From positions 1 to 58,140 of the forward strand of contig QNFX01000011.1 in the NCBI GenBank assembly GCA_003650125.1: DNA of 58,140 nucleotides, given 5' to 3'. Numbering within the stretch: position 1 is the stretch's first letter; each line of letters starts with the position of its first letter. The notes beneath the pieces were generated by a model. The model saw only the letters and a list, made by a program, of their open reading frames with translations. It made no database searches and had not been told where the DNA came from. The DNA is from Campylobacterota bacterium. Its GTDB lineage: Bacteria > Bdellovibrionota > Bacteriovoracia > Bacteriovoracales > Bacteriovoracaceae. Below, one piece after another: positions 25,695 through 33,549 of the stretch. Made by a program: the position numbers and the translations under genes.

Positions 25695-26594
25695 ATGAGA
25701 TGGTCATTGGCTATCTGCATTGTTATTTTTTCTTTAACTGGTTGTCTCAAAGAGCAGCAATTAGGTTCAATAGATAACCCTATTAAGTTATTTTTTACTC
25801 CATCCATAAGCTCAGGAATTATTACTGAAAACTCTAAAGTATTTCTTCAATATCTAGAACAGGAAACCGGGCTTTATTTTATCACCAAAATCCCTACCAG
25901 CTATATCGCTGTAGTAGAGGCCTTTGGATCAAAGCGGGCAGATATTGGAATCATGAACTCTTTTGGTTATCTATTGGCCCATGAAAAGTACGGAGCAACT
26001 GCTGAGCTAAAGATTATTCGTTACGGAAGAGATTTTTACCGTGGTCAAATTGTGGCCCATGTAGATAGTGGAATTAAAGCGATTAAAGATATTCAAGGCA
26101 AAAGATTTGCTTTTACCGATAGTTCCTCTGCGTCAGGTTATATGTTTCCACTTAAAATATTAATGGAAAATAAAGTAAAACCGGGTAATACCGTCTTTGC
26201 CATTAAACACGACAATGTCATCTCTATGATCTATCAGGGGCAAGTTAAAGCTGGTTCTACTTTTCACAGTGCTCCAAGCGCTGATGGAACAATTAATGAT
26301 GCTAGAAGATTAGTTCTAACTCAATTTCCTGATGTGATGGATAAAATAAAGATTATTGCTATTACAGATAAGATCCCTAATGACCCTTTTGTTTTCAGAG
26401 AAGATCTCTCCAATGAAATCAAGAAAAAATTTAAGCATGCTCTCTTTAAGTTTTTAAAAACTAAAAAAGGACAAGATATCTTTTTTAATATCTATAACTT
26501 TAAAGGTGTTGTTCCTGCGATTGATTCTGATTATGATAATCTAAGAAATGTTATTAAAACTATAAAATTGGATTTAGACGGTTTAATTAAGTAA
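25695..26594 (+). CDS. phnD: Phosphonate/phosphite-type ABC transporter substrate-binding lipoprotein
   Basis: 299 residues. Lipobox SLTGC (Cys17). PhnD/PtxB-like periplasmic binding fold: IKLFFTPSISSGI near the start, ADIGIMNSFGYLLA, GKRFAFTDSSSASGYMFP (the loop binding the phospho group in the family) and DPFVFREDLS. AAAGGAG precedes the ATG. It overlaps phnC by one base (TAATG). The ligand could be phosphonate, phosphite, phosphate or methylphosphonate; sequence alone does not decide. Confidence 0.9.
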   Translation: MRWSLAICIVIFSLTGCLKEQQLGSIDNPIKLFFTPSISSGIITENSKVFLQYLEQETGLYFITKIPTSYIAVVEAFGSKRADIGIMNSFGYLLAHEKYGATAELKIIRYGRDFYRGQIVAHVDSGIKAIKDIQGKRFAFTDSSSASGYMFPLKILMENKVKPGNTVFAIKHDNVISMIYQGQVKAGSTFHSAPSADGTINDARRLVLTQFPDVMDKIKIIAITDKIPNDPFVFREDLSNEIKKKFKHALFKFLKTKKGQDIFFNIYNFKGVVPAIDSDYDNLRNVIKTIKLDLDGLIK

Positions 26595-27352
26595 TGTTAA
26601 AAGTTAAAAAATTAAATAAAATTTACCCTAATGGAACCCATGCTCTCAAAGATATCAGCTTTGAGGTTAAAAAAGGTGAATTTTTAATTATTATTGGTCT
26701 AAGCGGATCTGGTAAATCAACGCTTCTAAGATGTCTCAATCGTTTAATTGACCCCACTTCAGGATCCATAATTTTTGAAGATGAGGAAATCTCAACTCTT
26801 AAGGGTGCAGCTCTTCGAAAAGTTCGATCAAGAATTGGAATGGTCTTCCAAAATTTTAATTTAATTCCTCGTTTTAGTGTTTTGAAAAATACCTTGACCG
26901 GAAGTCTTTCTAGAACTGGAACCATTGCCTCTATTTTTGGTAACTTCTCTAAAGAAGAAGAAAAAAAGGCCCGTAGTTTTTTAAAAACTGTTGGCCTAAA
27001 CGGAAAGGAGAGATCGCGAGCAGATAATCTTTCCGGAGGTCAGCAGCAACGTCTCTCTATGGCCCGTGCTCTTATGCAAAATCCAGAACTTTTATTGGCC
27101 GATGAACCTGTTGCCAGTCTTGATCCGGCCACTTCCCATACGGTGATGGATTATCTAAAGAAAATAAACCAAGAATTTGGCGTGACCATTATTTGTAATC
27201 TCCATTTTCTCTCCCTGGTCAAAGAATACGGAACCCGAGTGCTGGCCTTAAAAGATGGGGAGATAGTCTATGAAGGTCCCCCAGAAGGAATCGATGAGCA
27301 ATGGTTTAGGACCATCTACGGTGAAGATGCCAAGGAAGTGAGAATCAAATAA
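26594..27352 (+). CDS. phnC: Phosphonate-type ABC transporter ATP-binding protein
   Basis: 252 residues. Walker A GLSGSGKST (35-43), Q-loop MVFQNFNLIPRFSVLKN as in PhnC, signature LSGGQQQRLSMARAL, Walker B LLLADEPVASLDP, and an H-loop with the sequence IICNLHFLSL. Forms the energy-giving dimer for the PhnE permease. Translationally coupled to phnD, and one base before phnE. Confidence 0.95.
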   Translation: MLKVKKLNKIYPNGTHALKDISFEVKKGEFLIIIGLSGSGKSTLLRCLNRLIDPTSGSIIFEDEEISTLKGAALRKVRSRIGMVFQNFNLIPRFSVLKNTLTGSLSRTGTIASIFGNFSKEEEKKARSFLKTVGLNGKERSRADNLSGGQQQRLSMARALMQNPELLLADEPVASLDPATSHTVMDYLKKINQEFGVTIICNLHFLSLVKEYGTRVLALKDGEIVYEGPPEGIDEQWFRTIYGEDAKEVRIK

Positions 27353-27353
27353 A

Positions 27354-28379
27354 ATGAAACATCGACACTTTTTATCCCTTTTACTCGATACTATCCTTTG
27401 GAGTTATTGTTTCCTCGCCTCTCATAAAATTATTTACAATAAAATAATTATGGAAATCAGATACCCTGAGTTTAGTTGGGGAGAACCTCTAGTCTGTCTT
27501 GTCTTAGGTCTTATTGTAAGCTCTGTTATTTACTTCCTGCTACCTCGTCTATCTATCGGTCGGGCCATCTATTTTAAGACTTATGCCCAGTTAAACAAAC
27601 CTCTATTAAAGCGCCCCTATATTTATCTAGGTCTATTTATTTTTTTGATAACCTTAATAAGCGGTCTTTATGTTTCCCAAGTTTCTCTAAGAGAATTTTT
27701 CTCCCATAGTGGTTTGATGGGAGCAAAAAGAATATTTATCGCGCTTTTTACTCCTAACTTTGGAATTTTAGAGCACGCTCTATTTGCCGCCATTGAAACT
27801 ATCTATATGGCCTTTATTGCAACTTTATTTGCGATCCCTGTGGCCTTTGTTTTAAGCTTTTTTGCTGCCAAAAATTTGATGAGAGACTCGATTGTTTTAA
27901 TAGTTACCTACTCTATCATCAGATTTATTTTAAACTTAACCAGATCTATCGAACCTCTCATCTGGGCCATAATATTTTCTGTTTGGGTCGGCATTGGACC
28001 ATTTTCTGGAATGATGGCGCTTTGTATTCACTCCATTGCCTCTCTTTCCAAACTCTACAGTGAGCAAATTGAGGGTATTGATGAGGGAACCATGGAGTCC
28101 ATCACCGCAACTGGTGCGAAACCTATTCAAGTTGTCTGGTTTGGAGTCGTGCCACAAATCATTCTTCCCTTCATCTCCTTTACCATTTATCGTTGGGATA
28201 TAAACGTGCGAATGGCCACTATTATTGGACTTGTTGGTGGAGGTGGAATTGGTACTCTCCTTATGCAATATCAAGGTCTGGCCAAGTGGAATGAAGTCGG
28301 ACTTCTCGTTATTATTATTGCCTCCATCGTTTGGGCGATGGACTATATTAGCACCAAAATTCGCCAGGCCATTAAATGA
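27354..28379 (+). CDS. phnE: Phosphonate-type ABC transporter permease
   Basis: 341 residues, about seven membrane helices; longer than the usual PhnE (about 260) because of an N-terminal extension of two extra helices (to about 110). The coupling-loop motif EGIDEGTMESITATGAKPIQVVWFGVVPQI is typical of PhnE, as is LVGGGGIGTLLMQY. Pairs with PhnC and PhnD; the following DUF1499 gene overlaps it by four bases. Confidence 0.93.
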   Translation: MKHRHFLSLLLDTILWSYCFLASHKIIYNKIIMEIRYPEFSWGEPLVCLVLGLIVSSVIYFLLPRLSIGRAIYFKTYAQLNKPLLKRPYIYLGLFIFLITLISGLYVSQVSLREFFSHSGLMGAKRIFIALFTPNFGILEHALFAAIETIYMAFIATLFAIPVAFVLSFFAAKNLMRDSIVLIVTYSIIRFILNLTRSIEPLIWAIIFSVWVGIGPFSGMMALCIHSIASLSKLYSEQIEGIDEGTMESITATGAKPIQVVWFGVVPQIILPFISFTIYRWDINVRMATIIGLVGGGGIGTLLMQYQGLAKWNEVGLLVIIIASIVWAMDYISTKIRQAIK

Positions 28380-28816
28380 AAAAAATCTTAATCTCACTTT
28401 TACTTGTCGTTTCCTGTAGCTCTAAAGATATAAAAAATATCGGTCTGATAGAAAAAGGTGGCGCAACTAAGTTTAAACTATGTCCTAAAAAACCTAATTG
28501 TTACTCTTCTGCAGAGGCCATTGATTCTGATAATTATTTTTTTCCCATTACTATAAAAGAACCAAAACTTGTTGCGTTTGAGAAATCATTAAAAATTATT
28601 GCTAAAATGGGTGGTAAAGTGATCACTCAAAAAAAGTATTACATCCATGCCACTTTCACATCAAGTATCTTTAGATTTATAGATGACTTAGAAGTCTACA
28701 CAGGTGATCAAGATATTGTTCAAATTAAATCTTCTTCACGTATGGGACATTCAGATCTTGGAGTTAATAAGAAAAGACTTAGTGATTTCACTTTTCGCTA
28801 TCATCAGTCTCGCTAA
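28376..28816 (+). CDS. DUF1499 family lipoprotein
   Basis: 146 residues. Lipobox LLVVSC (Cys15). The DUF1499 pattern is clear: CPKKPNCYSS, KKYYIHATFTSSIFRFIDDLEVY, and IKSSSRMGHSDLGVNKKRL. Function unknown in general. Its overlap with phnE (ATGA) puts it in the transporter operon, which suggests a role in the periplasmic handling of the same compound. It ends 29 bases inside the convergent kinase gene. Confidence 0.85.
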   Translation: MKKILISLLLVVSCSSKDIKNIGLIEKGGATKFKLCPKKPNCYSSAEAIDSDNYFFPITIKEPKLVAFEKSLKIIAKMGGKVITQKKYYIHATFTSSIFRFIDDLEVYTGDQDIVQIKSSSRMGHSDLGVNKKRLSDFTFRYHQSR

Positions 28817-29978
28817 GGGGAAGTTCAATAACAAATTCAGTATTAGGAGAATCTTGATTATAATAGATAGCTCCTCCAGTTTCTTCTAAATTTTCTTTTG
28901 AGATAGAAAGTCCCATCCCAGATGCCTTGGTGTCTTTATAGGTAGTAAAAAAAGGGGAAAAAATTTGACCTAAAATTTCTGCTTCAATTCCCTTCCCACT
29001 GTCTTTTATCCGAAGTAGACCAACCTTATTATTTTTCTTTTCTACCGTAATTTCGACATAAGGATTATCGTCCTCTGCTACTGCTCTTCTAGAATTCATA
29101 ACTAAATTAAAAATGGCCTGTAAAACAGAGCTCTCTTTGGCCCTAAAGATCAAATTCGAGTCTGGCATTTTAAATCTCACTCCTGCTGATAAAAGTAGGC
29201 CATTGCAGATAGAATAAATTCGTTTTTTTAAATGAGAATAGGTTATATCTTTTATTTTTTCTTTTGAGCTATCAACTGCGAAGGCGCGAAGCCCTTCTAC
29301 CACTGATTCAGCTCTTACAATCGAGTCTTGAATATTATCTAAATCAGAGGAAATTTCATCTTTGATTTTGACTTCTTCATCTTTGAAAGTTATCTGTTCA
29401 ATCCTTGAACGTAAAAATTCGACTCGACCATCCATTATAGTTAAAGGATTAATAATTTCATGAGATATGGTACTGGCCATCTCCAACATCATCTTCATAC
29501 TGGCGGTTCGAACCATTTCCTTTCTTCTTTTCTCTACCTCATCGTTGAATCTCTTAATGGTAATTTGTGTTTCAATTCTGGCCCAGGCGATGGTAAAATT
29601 TATTGGTTTTTTTATATAATCATTTGCCCCTTCTTTGAGACAATCAACCAGGTTGTCCTCCTGAGATTGTTCCGAGATCATGATGACGGGCAATTCCATA
29701 GGGGAGTATCTTGTCCTGATTTTCTTTAACAGTTCAAGTCCTGAGATTTCTGGCATCAGATAGTCTATGATAATCAGATCAAATTTTTCTTTTTTAAGTA
29801 AACCCAAGGCCTCTTTGGGATTGCTAATACAGGTGGGTTCAACGTCTTTATTTTTCAGCCTAATGTCTAATACTTTAAGAACAAGCTCATTATCTTCAAC
29901 CACTAGAACTTTATAGGGCGAGCTCTTCTCTGGTAAAAGAACCTCATTCTTTGTTATTTTTTTAGCTGGAATGGCCAA
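28788..29978 (-). CDS. Response-regulator/histidine-kinase hybrid, soluble
   Basis: 396 residues, no membrane helix. An N-terminal receiver domain (about 22-140: acidic pair Glu28-Asp29, phospho-acceptor Asp72 in IIIDYLMPEISG, Lys123 in YIKKP), a coiled linker, a HisKA-type dimer region with His173 in STISHEIINPL, then an ATPase domain (NLVMNSRRAV, DSGKGI, SGMGLSIS). REC before kinase suggests that it takes a phosphate signal from another kinase or is a phospho-relay node. A TTG start at 29978 is set by AGAGGAG six bases upstream. The ribosome site could be masked by a hairpin. No cognate DNA-binding regulator lies nearby. Confidence 0.93.
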   Translation of the reverse strand: MAIPAKKITKNEVLLPEKSSPYKVLVVEDNELVLKVLDIRLKNKDVEPTCISNPKEALGLLKKEKFDLIIIDYLMPEISGLELLKKIRTRYSPMELPVIMISEQSQEDNLVDCLKEGANDYIKKPINFTIAWARIETQITIKRFNDEVEKRRKEMVRTASMKMMLEMASTISHEIINPLTIMDGRVEFLRSRIEQITFKDEEVKIKDEISSDLDNIQDSIVRAESVVEGLRAFAVDSSKEKIKDITYSHLKKRIYSICNGLLLSAGVRFKMPDSNLIFRAKESSVLQAIFNLVMNSRRAVAEDDNPYVEITVEKKNNKVGLLRIKDSGKGIEAEILGQIFSPFFTTYKDTKASGMGLSISKENLEETGGAIYYNQDSPNTEFVIELPLSETDDSEK

Positions 29979-29984
29979 ATAAAT

Positions 29985-30021
29985 CTCCTCTAGTCAGACC
30001 TTAAGCTTTTCGGAAGAGGAG
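29985..30021 (-). promoter_or_regulatory. Inverted repeat that can mask the kinase ribosome-binding site
   Basis: CTCCTCT (plus-strand 29985-29991) and AGAGGAG (30015-30021) are perfect seven-base complements. In the minus-strand mRNA the 5' copy pairs with the AGAGGAG that is the Shine-Dalgarno site of the REC-kinase gene, with a 23-base loop. This could hold translation off until opened. Confidence 0.4.
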
Positions 30022-30053
30022 TATAAAAAATAAATGGAATCGATAGATTTTAT

Positions 30054-30530
30054 TTACCAAGGCAGCTTGGCAATATATTCACCTAAATCTTTAATATCTT
30101 GATTTGATAGCTTTTTAACATAAGGATTCATGATTTTGTTTATCCGGACTCCAGATTTCATATCCTTAATTTGGGTCACAAGATACAAATTAAATTGGCC
30201 GCCGATCTTGGGAGCATTTTGTGACTTCTTACCTTTCCCTAATTTTCCGTGACAAACGATGCATTTAGAATAGAGTTTGTGTCCTCTTTTAAGGCCCTCA
30301 GTATTTAAATCAACTGTAAACACAGGTTTTGGTTTCTCTACCTTTGGTTCTAAGGCCTCTAACTTGGCATGCTCAATATCTACTAAAATTTTTAATTTAT
30401 CATTTCTTTCTTTTTTAAAGAGCTGATAATCAAATGCCTTATTAGTTCGGGGGAAATGCTTGAAATCATCTAAAAATGTAATGGAAAAAAAACCTATTAC
30501 TACAACTACGAATACGACTAATCTCGTCAT
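30054..30530 (-). CDS. Membrane-anchored class I cytochrome c
   Basis: 158 residues. N-terminal hydrophobic segment (MTRLVVFVVVVIGFFSITFL) acting as anchor or signal, a charged linker to about 75, then one haem site CIVCHG (Cys90, Cys93, His94) and the axial Met134 in NKIMNPYVKKLS, ending LGEYIAKLPW as in cytochrome c553/c5-like carriers. It would shuttle electrons in the periplasm. GGGAG lies before the ATG. It stands between the kinase gene and the LOG gene on the same strand, with gaps of 75 and 54 bases. Confidence 0.92.
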   Translation of the reverse strand: MTRLVVFVVVVIGFFSITFLDDFKHFPRTNKAFDYQLFKKERNDKLKILVDIEHAKLEALEPKVEKPKPVFTVDLNTEGLKRGHKLYSKCIVCHGKLGKGKKSQNAPKIGGQFNLYLVTQIKDMKSGVRINKIMNPYVKKLSNQDIKDLGEYIAKLPW

Positions 30531-30584
30531 TACTTCTCCCAGCGTCTTTTAAAAATTAGACTATAATTTATCGCATAAAAAAAA

Positions 30585-31127
30585 TCAAAAATTAAATAAA
30601 GTGTTTTTTAAATCTTCAAAGGAATTAATTACCTCAAAGTGGGCAAGATCCTCATTGGAAATCAGTCCCTCTTGATCTGCATAGTGAATATGCTCAATAA
30701 GATGTCCAAAAAAGTTCTCAAAGTTAAAAAGATAGATAGGTTTCGGATGTAACTTTAACTGACGCCATGTTAAAATCTCAAAAAATTCATCTAAGGTACC
30801 AAAACCTCCAGGAAGTGCGGCAAAAGCATCAGAAAGCTCATACATCTTTTTCTTTCGCTCATGCATATCATCTACTTTGATTAGGTGAGTTAATTTTTTG
30901 TGCTCTATTTCCTCACTAAATAGATCTCGGGGAATAACTCCCGTCACTAAACCTCCATCCTCCAAGACACTATCGGCCAGATGGCCCATGATTCCAGATG
31001 AGCCGGCACCGTAGACCAGATCAATTTTTTTTTCTACTAAAACCTTTCCCAGCTCCCTAGTGAGCTCCAGGTATTTACTATTATTTCCTGAGCTTGAACC
31101 ACAAAAGACACATAATTTTTTAATCAT
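30585..31127 (-). CDS. LOG family nucleotide 5'-monophosphate phosphoribohydrolase
   Basis: 180 residues. Rossmann fold with the LOG motifs LVYGAGSSGIMG (38-48), MHERKKKM (88-96) and PGGFGTLDEFFE (106-117). Family members release the base from cytokinin or other nucleoside monophosphates; in bacteria the substrate is often AMP or unknown. Last gene of a tight operon with tlyA upstream (ATGA-type overlap). Confidence 0.93.
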   Translation of the reverse strand: MIKKLCVFCGSSSGNNSKYLELTRELGKVLVEKKIDLVYGAGSSGIMGHLADSVLEDGGLVTGVIPRDLFSEEIEHKKLTHLIKVDDMHERKKKMYELSDAFAALPGGFGTLDEFFEILTWRQLKLHPKPIYLFNFENFFGHLIEHIHYADQEGLISNEDLAHFEVINSFEDLKNTLFNF

Positions 31128-31885
31128 ATTAACGCTTCTATTTGAGTAAAAGAAATCCCTTTTTCTTTAAAGTTGAGCAACATAAAGTATTCTTGATTCC
31201 CTTCTTTTCCTCTGATGGGAGAAAGGCAAAAGTCCTTAATGCCAAAAGCTGATTTTTGGCAAAAATCATAAATTTCATGAAGAATTCTTATATGAGTTTC
31301 TCGATCTTTTACAACTCCCCCCTTACCGACATTATTTTTACCGGCCTCAAATTGGGGTTTTATCAAGGCCAAGACTTCTCCATCTTCTTTAATTAAATCC
31401 ATAATAGGCCTAAGGACTAATTTTAAAGATATGAATGATAAATCAACGAGAGCGATATCGACCCTCTCTCCTAAATTCACTCCATCTTTAATATTTATTC
31501 CCTCTAGGTTTTCCACTCGGGGATCTTCTTTAATAGTAATATCTAATTGACTGTGTCCTACATCGATACAAAAAACCTTTGCTGCTCCTAACTCTAAAGC
31601 TATCTGAGTAAACCCTCCAGTTGAGGCCCCTACATCGGCCACTACTTTATCTTTAAAATTGAGATGGATATCTTTTAAGGCACCTTCTAATTTCCGGGCC
31701 CCTCTTCCCACATATTTAATAGTATCAGTTAATTCAATCCCACTGCTTTCAATTAATTTAGTAGGTTTTTTAACTACTTCACCCTGATATAGGACTCCAC
31801 CTTTTTCAATTAGTTCCTGGGCCTTTGAACGGCTAGATACCAGGCCTAATTTAACTAAAACTTTATCTACTCGATCTTTTGTCAT
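31124..31885 (-). CDS. tlyA: TlyA family rRNA 2'-O-methyltransferase
   Basis: 253 residues. N-terminal S4 RNA-binding domain (DKVLVKLGLVSSRSKAQELIEKG), then a FtsJ-like methyltransferase: VADVGASTGGFTQIALELGA (SAM binding), ALVDLSFISLK, and ALIKPQFEAG. TlyA methylates ribosomal cytidines (C1409 of 16S, C1920 of 23S in mycobacteria). It overlaps both neighbours by four bases, so it is the centre of the dapF-hypothetical-tlyA-LOG operon. Confidence 0.93.
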   Translation of the reverse strand: MTKDRVDKVLVKLGLVSSRSKAQELIEKGGVLYQGEVVKKPTKLIESSGIELTDTIKYVGRGARKLEGALKDIHLNFKDKVVADVGASTGGFTQIALELGAAKVFCIDVGHSQLDITIKEDPRVENLEGINIKDGVNLGERVDIALVDLSFISLKLVLRPIMDLIKEDGEVLALIKPQFEAGKNNVGKGGVVKDRETHIRILHEIYDFCQKSAFGIKDFCLSPIRGKEGNQEYFMLLNFKEKGISFTQIEALI

Positions 31886-32292
31886 TTATGAATTTCTGGA
31901 GTTATAGTGATTTCGATTAATTGGTCTGTTATTCCGCTACTAGAGAGCATCTTTTTCTCTCCTAGTTTGATAATAAAAGAACTGTCTTCTGCTAATTTTA
32001 ATTTTTTCCCTTTTTTATCTAAAAGTTCTGCTTCCATAAAAATGGTATCAGAAGGTCCATAGACTCCTTGGTCAATAACATATTTAGCTGAAAGAAAAAA
32101 TTCGACACCATCTTTCATTTTTAAAACTATAAATTCGTTTCCTCGAACCTCATCCAATGAATGCAATTCATTTTTTAATATTAATCCTTTATTAATGCCT
32201 TTTTTATGAACAATTCCAATATTTAGGTATAAATTAGCAAAAGATAATGAGCTATAAAAACATAAAATAAAAAGCAATATTAATTTATTCAT
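31882..32292 (-). CDS. Exported hypothetical protein in the dapF-tlyA operon
   Basis: 136 residues. Signal peptide (MNKLILLFILCFYSSLSFA), then a small all-beta-looking domain with KKGINKGLILKNELHS and LDKKGKKLKLAEDSSF. No Cys, no membrane helix. I do not recognise it. Overlaps dapF by eight bases and tlyA by four, so it is made with them, but nothing in its sequence points to lysine or rRNA metabolism. Confidence 0.65.
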   Translation of the reverse strand: MNKLILLFILCFYSSLSFANLYLNIGIVHKKGINKGLILKNELHSLDEVRGNEFIVLKMKDGVEFFLSAKYVIDQGVYGPSDTIFMEAELLDKKGKKLKLAEDSSFIIKLGEKKMLSSSGITDQLIEITITPEIHK

Positions 32293-33025
32293 TAATTATT
32301 TTTTCCACTTTTCCACTTAAAAAAACATTTTTAAAACTTTCATCAAAATGAACACAAAGAGGTCCTCCTCTAGTTTCAAGAGATACAGCTTCCTTCCAAC
32401 CTAAATGCTTTGAAAGTGCTATGGCCGAAGCAGTTGCCCCAGTACCACAAGAGAGGGTTTCACCATAAACACCTCGTTCATAAGTACGAATTTTAACCTT
32501 ACCAACATCTTGAACTTGCACAAAGTTCACATTTAGTTCCCCTAAAAAAGGCTCACTAAAACAAATTGCTTTTCCCGATTGCTCCACATCTAACTCATGT
32601 AAATCATCCACTAAAAATACACTGTGAGGGACACCAGTATTAAGATAAAACCCATCTTCAAAATCAAATTTCCCCCAATCATAAAATTCGGTCATTTTAA
32701 CTTTTATAACGGAGTCATCAAGAATGCTGGATTCATAAATCCCACCCATAGTTTCAATAAGGTATGAAATTTTGGAAAAACCTAGTTCAAAATGGGCAAA
32801 ATGAGTGATGGCGCGAAGTCCATTACCACACATGTCCACTTCCCCACCGTCAGCATTAATGATTCTCATTTTAAAATCGGCCTTGGTGGAATCTTCTAAT
32901 AGTAAAATACCATCGGTCTTTTCCGCTCTACAACGTCTCTCCGCTTCAGTTAGGAAAAAATCACCTGAACGGTTATCAACCACTAAAAAAGTGTTTCCAG
33001 TTGCCGAATATTTGCTTGTTTTCAC
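32285..33025 (-). CDS. dapF: Diaminopimelate epimerase
   Basis: 246 residues (family usually 270-280). Converts LL- to meso-diaminopimelate for lysine and peptidoglycan. The catalytic pair is present: Cys66 in NADGGEVDMCGNGLRA and Cys193 in LSCGTGATASA; the N-terminal KYSATGNTFLVVD fits the family's GNDF motif with Thr for Asp. Start is GTG 33025 with GAGGG eight bases before it. First gene of the operon. Confidence 0.95.
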   Translation of the reverse strand: MKTSKYSATGNTFLVVDNRSGDFFLTEAERRCRAEKTDGILLLEDSTKADFKMRIINADGGEVDMCGNGLRAITHFAHFELGFSKISYLIETMGGIYESSILDDSVIKVKMTEFYDWGKFDFEDGFYLNTGVPHSVFLVDDLHELDVEQSGKAICFSEPFLGELNVNFVQVQDVGKVKIRTYERGVYGETLSCGTGATASAIALSKHLGWKEAVSLETRGGPLCVHFDESFKNVFLSGKVEKIINE

Positions 33026-33054
33026 TTATAAAACCCTCATATCAAGTTTTCATA

Positions 33055-33083
33055 TTGCCATAAAATTCCCAAAAAGTTATAAA
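33055..33083 (+). promoter_or_regulatory. Sigma-70-type promoter of the tRNA gene
   Basis: TTGCCA (33055-33060) and TATAAA (33078-33083), each five of six consensus bases, 17 bases apart. The expected start point, about 33090, lies just before the tRNA at 33098. Confidence 0.7.
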
Positions 33084-33097
33084 AGACCTGCTCTTTG

Positions 33098-33174
33098 GGG
33101 ACCATAGCTCAGTTGGTTAGAGCTCCCGGCTCATAACCGGGCGGTCGAAGGTTCAACTCCTTCTGGTCCCACCA
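33098..33174 (+). tRNA. tRNA with CAU anticodon (likely Ile2, else elongator Met)
   Basis: Full cloverleaf: acceptor GGGACCA with TGGTCCC, D stem GCTC/GAGC, anticodon stem CCCGG/CCGGG around loop CTCATAA (anticodon CAT, 33132-33134), T stem GAAGG/CCTTC with TTCAACT loop, and encoded CCA (33172-33174). G1-C72 pairing rules out initiator tRNA. The GGCTCATAACCG core followed by CGGTC is like bacterial Ile2 tRNAs whose C34 is turned into lysidine, but elongator Met cannot be excluded by eye. Confidence 0.95.
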
Positions 33175-33218
33175 TTCTTTCTAGACTAATTGCCGCTTGC
33201 AGTCATCTAGTTCAGAGT

Positions 33219-33428
33219 CTAATCTACCTTGGATTTTTGTTTTTTATATTGATCTTTACCGCCAGGACGTTGCTGGTATTGGATTTTTTTGGCCTTTTTC
33301 GGTTTTTTCTTTTTTTGCTCTAAACGTTTTTCCTCATGATACTCCTCCATCTGCATTCTTCTATCTACTGCATCGCTCTGAGCAAATGAACTAGAACTTA
33401 TAAGAATTAAGAGAAGAAGTGCGGCCAT
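33219..33428 (-). CDS. Small secreted Lys-rich protein
   Basis: 69 residues. Signal peptide MAALLLLILISSSSFAQ, then a short mature part that is mostly Lys, Glu and Gln (LEQKKKKPKKAKKIQ, QYKKQKSK). No Shine-Dalgarno motif; instead TATAAT lies exactly six bases before the ATG, as expected for a leaderless mRNA. Small basic exported peptides of this kind may bind nucleic acid, peptidoglycan or LPS. The opposite-strand frame over the same bases has no start signals and reads poorly, so the minus strand is preferred. Confidence 0.55.
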   Translation of the reverse strand: MAALLLLILISSSSFAQSDAVDRRMQMEEYHEEKRLEQKKKKPKKAKKIQYQQRPGGKDQYKKQKSKVD

Positions 33429-33434
33429 ATAGAG

Positions 33435-33440
33435 ATTATA
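33435..33440 (-). promoter_or_regulatory. TATAAT -10 element placing transcription start at the ATG (leaderless)
   Basis: TATAAT on the minus strand ends six bases before the ATG at 33428; no Shine-Dalgarno motif and no clear -35 hexamer. Confidence 0.5.
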
Positions 33441-33549
33441 ATATGAAAACAGAAAATCTTCCTAAATGATTTAAGATATTGATCATTTTTAAATAGATTC
33501 TATTTAGATTGCAGGTGGACAAAGTCCTTCTTTTAGGAAAAATTAGGGC

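Noticed and set aside
33197-33394. Plus-strand open frame of 65 codons after the tRNA
   Set aside because: It is the complement of the small Lys-rich secreted gene; that strand has a signal peptide and -10 element, this one has neither.
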